Shown here in pieces: positions 5,846 to 8,198 of a stretch of 8,198 nt of DNA (its first letter is position 1; every line of letters starts with the position of its first letter). A model generated the notes under the pieces. The model ran no database searches. It saw nothing but the letters and a program-made list of their open reading frames with translations, and was not told the DNA's origin. Position numbers and translations under genes: made by a program. Origin of the DNA: JAGPUQ01 sp050179115 (GTDB lineage Bacteria; Pseudomonadota; Gammaproteobacteria; Pseudomonadales; Porticoccaceae); assembly GCA_050179115.1 (NCBI GenBank), contig JBFXFL010000067.1:1-8198 (forward strand). Direction: 5' to 3'.

Positions 5846-7747
5846 GTGAGCGGGGAATACGCCAGCGAATACCGGCGCGCGGGTGAAGATCCGCGCGGTT
5901 TCTGGGGAGAGGCCGCGGCCGCGGTGGCTTGGTATCGGGCGCCTCAGGTGGTGCTCGATGACAGCAAGTCGCCGTTCGTGCGCTGGTTTCCCGATGGCAT
6001 GGTGAATGCCTGTTACAACGCCCTCGACCGCCATGTCGAGGGTGGCCGCGCCGAGCAGCTCGCGCTCATCCACGACAGTCCGGTCACCGGCACCAGACAG
6101 AAGTTCACCTATCGCGAGTTGCGGGATCGCGTCGCCTGCATGGCCGGCGCGCTGCGCGCTCGGGGTATCGGCGTGGGTGATCGGGTGGTCATCTACATGC
6201 CGATGGTGCCGGAGGCCGCCATCGCCATGCTTGCCTGCGCGCGTATCGGTGCCATCCATTCGGTGGTGTTCGGGGGCTTTGCGGCCAACGAGCTCGCCGT
6301 GCGCATCGACGATGTCCAGGCCAGGCTGATGATCGCCGCCTCCTGCGGCATCGAGCCCGGTCGCCTGGTGCCCTACAAGCCGCTGCTGGATCAGGCCATC
6401 GAGCTCGCCCGCCACAAGCCGGAGACCTGCATCATCCTGCAACGGGAGCAGTTGCAGGCGACCATGGTGCCCGGACGCGACCTCGACTGGCGCGAACTCG
6501 AAGCGGCGGCCGCACCCGTCGACTGTGTGCCGGTCGCCGCGACACATCCGCTTTATGTGCTCTACACGTCCGGCACCACGGGCCAGCCCAAGGGCGTGGT
6601 GCGCGACACCGGCGGCTGCATCGTGTCGCTGCTGTGGAGCATGCGGAAGGTTTATGGCGTTGCCCCCGGCGACGTGTTCTGGGCGGCGTCCGACGTGGGC
6701 TGGGTGGTGGGCCATTCTTACATTGTCTACGGCCCCCTGTTCAACGGCAACACCACCATTCTCTACGAGGGCAAGCCGGTGGGGACGCCCGATCCCGGCG
6801 CCTACTGGCGGGTGATCGCCGAGTACGGCGTCAAGGTGTTCTTCACCGCACCCACCGCCTTTCGCGCCATCAAGAAAGAGGATTCCAGCGGCGCGCATCT
6901 GAAAAAGTACGATCTCAGCGGCTTCGAAACCCTGTTTCTCGCCGGCGAGCGCTGCGATCCCGATACGCTCGCCTGGGCCCGGGACAAGCTCCGCGTGCCG
7001 GTGATCGATCACTGGTGGCAGACCGAGCTGGGTTGGCCCGCCGTCGCCAATTGTCGCGGCATCGAATTGTTGCCGGTGGTGCCGGGATCGCCGACCAAGC
7101 CGGTACCGGGTTTCGTATTCGACGTGCTGGACAGCGACGGCAAGCCGCAGCCGCCGGGCGAAATCGGCGCACTGGTGCTGAAGCTGCCGCTGCCGCCGGG
7201 AACCTTCACCACCCTGTGGGGCAACGACGAGCGCTTCATCAATGCGTATTTCAAGACGTTTCCCGGCTATTACGAGACCGGCGACGCCGGTTATATCGAC
7301 GCGGCGGGCTATGTCTTCGTGATGGCACGCACCGACGATGTGATCAATGTGGCCGGGCATCGGCTTTCCACGGGGGCCATGGAGGAAGTGCTCGCGGCGC
7401 ATCCGGATGTGGCGGAGTGCGCGGTCATCGGCGTCGCGGATGCCATGAAAGGTCAGGTGCCGCTGGGCCTGATCGTGCTCAAGGACAGTGCCGGGCGGGA
7501 TCCGGAGCAGGTCTGTAGCGAGGCCATCCAGATGGTCCGCGAGCGTATTGGTCCGGTGGCGGCGTTCAAGCTGTGCGTCAGGATTCCGCGTTTGCCCAAG
7601 ACCCGCTCCGGGAAAGTACTGCGCGGGACCATGCGCAGCATCGCCGACGGCGAGCCCTGGAAGGTGCCGGCCACCATCGACGATCCGGCCGTCCTGGACG
7701 AGATCGGGGCCGCATTTTCTACCCTCGGGTATCCTGTAACGCGCTAA
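5846..7747 (+). CDS. prpE: Propionate--CoA ligase (propionyl-CoA synthetase), PrpE type
   Basis: The 633-residue protein is an acyl-CoA synthetase of the ANL (AMP-forming) superfamily; it activates propionate to propionyl-CoA with ATP through an acyl-adenylate. Motifs in order: the P-loop YTSGTTGQPKG (240-250) followed by VVRDTGG, DHWWQTELGWP (388-398), YYETGDAGYID (475-485), the hinge TDDVINVAGHRLSTG (496-510), and the C-terminal PKTRSGK, whose K590 is the catalytic and potentially acetylated lysine. VVRDTGG and WWQTELGWP favour PrpE over acetyl-CoA synthetase, which usually reads VLHTTGG and WWQTETG, but acetate or other short acids remain possible substrates. The GTG start is supported by AGGGGG five bases upstream (5835-5840). 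The gene stands alone, without prpB, prpC, prpD or a prpR-type regulator in view, so propionyl-CoA may be routed elsewhere or those genes lie at another locus. Confidence 0.93.
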   Translation: MSGEYASEYRRAGEDPRGFWGEAAAAVAWYRAPQVVLDDSKSPFVRWFPDGMVNACYNALDRHVEGGRAEQLALIHDSPVTGTRQKFTYRELRDRVACMAGALRARGIGVGDRVVIYMPMVPEAAIAMLACARIGAIHSVVFGGFAANELAVRIDDVQARLMIAASCGIEPGRLVPYKPLLDQAIELARHKPETCIILQREQLQATMVPGRDLDWRELEAAAAPVDCVPVAATHPLYVLYTSGTTGQPKGVVRDTGGCIVSLLWSMRKVYGVAPGDVFWAASDVGWVVGHSYIVYGPLFNGNTTILYEGKPVGTPDPGAYWRVIAEYGVKVFFTAPTAFRAIKKEDSSGAHLKKYDLSGFETLFLAGERCDPDTLAWARDKLRVPVIDHWWQTELGWPAVANCRGIELLPVVPGSPTKPVPGFVFDVLDSDGKPQPPGEIGALVLKLPLPPGTFTTLWGNDERFINAYFKTFPGYYETGDAGYIDAAGYVFVMARTDDVINVAGHRLSTGAMEEVLAAHPDVAECAVIGVADAMKGQVPLGLIVLKDSAGRDPEQVCSEAIQMVRERIGPVAAFKLCVRIPRLPKTRSGKVLRGTMRSIADGEPWKVPATIDDPAVLDEIGAAFSTLGYPVTR

Positions 7748-7809
7748 TTGTAAATAGATTTTTCTGACGAATTTGCGAACCTGGGCGTGCTCGCCGGGCC
7801 TGATCGGCT

Positions 7810-7840
7810 TTGCATGACCGGAATCAATGCAATGTATAAT
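7810..7840 (+). promoter_or_regulatory. Sigma-70 promoter of the FAD/Fe-S oxidoreductase gene, with an embedded inverted repeat
   Basis: A consensus -10 box TATAAT lies at 7835-7840. The best -35 is TTGCAT at 7810-7815, with a long 19-base spacer, so an activator may be needed. Transcription would begin near 7847 and leave a leader of about 75 bases. TTGCAT (7810-7815) and ATGCAA (7827-7832) form a perfect inverted repeat with an 11-base gap between the -35 and -10 boxes, a plausible regulator site. No intrinsic terminator for prpE is visible between 7748 and 7810; that stretch is AT-rich just after the stop but lacks a GC stem followed by T residues. Confidence 0.5.
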
Positions 7841-7858
7841 GCAGGCCATTTTTGTGGG

Positions 7859-7899
7859 CGCCGGTGGTTCCGGGTGCGCTGATAGCGGCGCGACCGGCG
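7859..7899 (+). repeat. Inverted repeat in the predicted mRNA leader
   Basis: CGCCGGT (7859-7865) pairs perfectly with ACCGGCG (7893-7899), and an inner CGCT (7877-7880) can pair with AGCG (7884-7887) around GAT. In the predicted transcript this would form a stem just after the 5' end and about 20 bases before the start codon. It does not resemble a riboswitch class that I recognise. Confidence 0.3.
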
Positions 7900-7920
7900 G
7901 GCGATCACGGTCTCGTGGGG

Positions 7921-8198
7921 GTGAAGTTGAAGCCGACGAATATCAAGGATCCCGAGTTTTTTCACCGCGTGGTGGACTGTCAGTACGCCTGTCCGGCCCA
8001 TACGCCGGTGCCGGAGTACATTCGGTTGATTGCCGCCGGACGCTATACCGACGCCTACATGATCAATTGGGAATCCAATGTGTTTCCCGGTGTTCTGGGC
8101 CGTACCTGCGACCGCCCTTGTGAGCCGGCGTGCCGGCGCGGGCGGGTCGAGGAGGAGCCGGTGGCCATCTGTCGGCTCAAGCGCGTTGCCGCCGACAA
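7921..8198 (+). CDS. GltD-like FAD-dependent NAD(P) oxidoreductase, N-terminal Fe-S domain (3' end outside window)
   Basis: The frame is open from the GTG at 7921 to the window end, giving the first 92 residues. They match the N-terminal iron-sulfur domain shared by the glutamate synthase small subunit, dihydropyrimidine dehydrogenase and related flavoproteins (Fer4_20 type). Motifs are CQYACPAHTPVPEYIRLIAAG (C20, C24), FPGVLGRTC (C63), the DRPCEPACRRG block (C67, C71), and PVAICRLKRVAAD with a further C84. FAD and NAD(P) domains should follow beyond the window. The first half of the usual CxxC(x4)CxxxCP pattern is missing, so this is probably not a true GltD, and its electron partner cannot be inferred here. 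The start is not certain: GTG at 7915 and TTG at 7927 are in frame nearby, and GGGGG lies too close to the GTG at 7921. A promoter at 7810-7840 serves it. Confidence 0.85.
   Translation, partial: MKLKPTNIKDPEFFHRVVDCQYACPAHTPVPEYIRLIAAGRYTDAYMINWESNVFPGVLGRTCDRPCEPACRRGRVEEEPVAICRLKRVAAD

Noticed and set aside
7781..7797. Terminator hairpin after prpE (GGCG/CGCC)
   Set aside because: The stem is only four bases and no T-tract follows it.
5702..7849. A 715-codon open frame on the minus strand covering all of prpE
   Set aside because: The plus strand carries a full PrpE with every family motif. The antisense translation shows no recognisable domain, and long antisense frames are expected opposite GC-rich genes.

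Overview
The window is about 8.2 kb of GC-rich chromosomal DNA carrying ordinary bacterial housekeeping and metabolic genes. The protein families point to a gammaproteobacterium: a GreB that aligns almost end to end with the E. coli protein, a YciH/SUI1-type factor, a DUF3391 plus HD-GYP phosphodiesterase, and an HI_0220.2-like uracil-DNA glycosylase relative. I cannot place it to genus. There are no rRNA or tRNA genes, insertion sequences, CRISPR arrays or phage genes, and no sign of recent transfer.

Layout. Bases 1-327 (+) hold the 3' end of a uracil-DNA glycosylase family gene. Bases 422-1756 (+) hold a complete HD-GYP cyclic-di-GMP phosphodiesterase gene with its own extended -10 promoter. 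Bases 1798-5612 (-) hold a compact four-gene unit. In transcription order it is a PIG3-type NAD(P)H quinone oxidoreductase, a SUI1/YciH translation factor, an S9 prolyl-oligopeptidase family peptidase and the elongation factor GreB. Its junctions are a 4-base GTGA overlap, a 25-base gap and a 1-base TGATG overlap, so it very likely forms one mRNA with translational coupling. It converges on the HD-GYP gene, leaving only 41 bases between them. Bases 5613-5845 are a divergent intergenic region with several perfect dyads. Bases 5846-7747 (+) encode a propionyl-CoA synthetase (PrpE type), standing alone without prpBCD. After a 173-base gap with a good sigma-70 promoter, bases 7921-8198 (+) hold the 5' end of a GltD-like FAD/Fe-S oxidoreductase that runs off the window.

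Functionally, the neighbours do not form one obvious pathway. The four-gene unit mixes transcription elongation, translation initiation, peptide turnover and redox chemistry. PrpE and the flavoprotein belong to central carbon and electron metabolism. I found no convincing undescribed system. The points most worth a second look are the start codon of the S9 peptidase (a strong Shine-Dalgarno sequence faces an ATC codon), the dyads in the promoter regions upstream of prpE and the flavoprotein gene, and the reduced cysteine pattern in the flavoprotein N-terminus.
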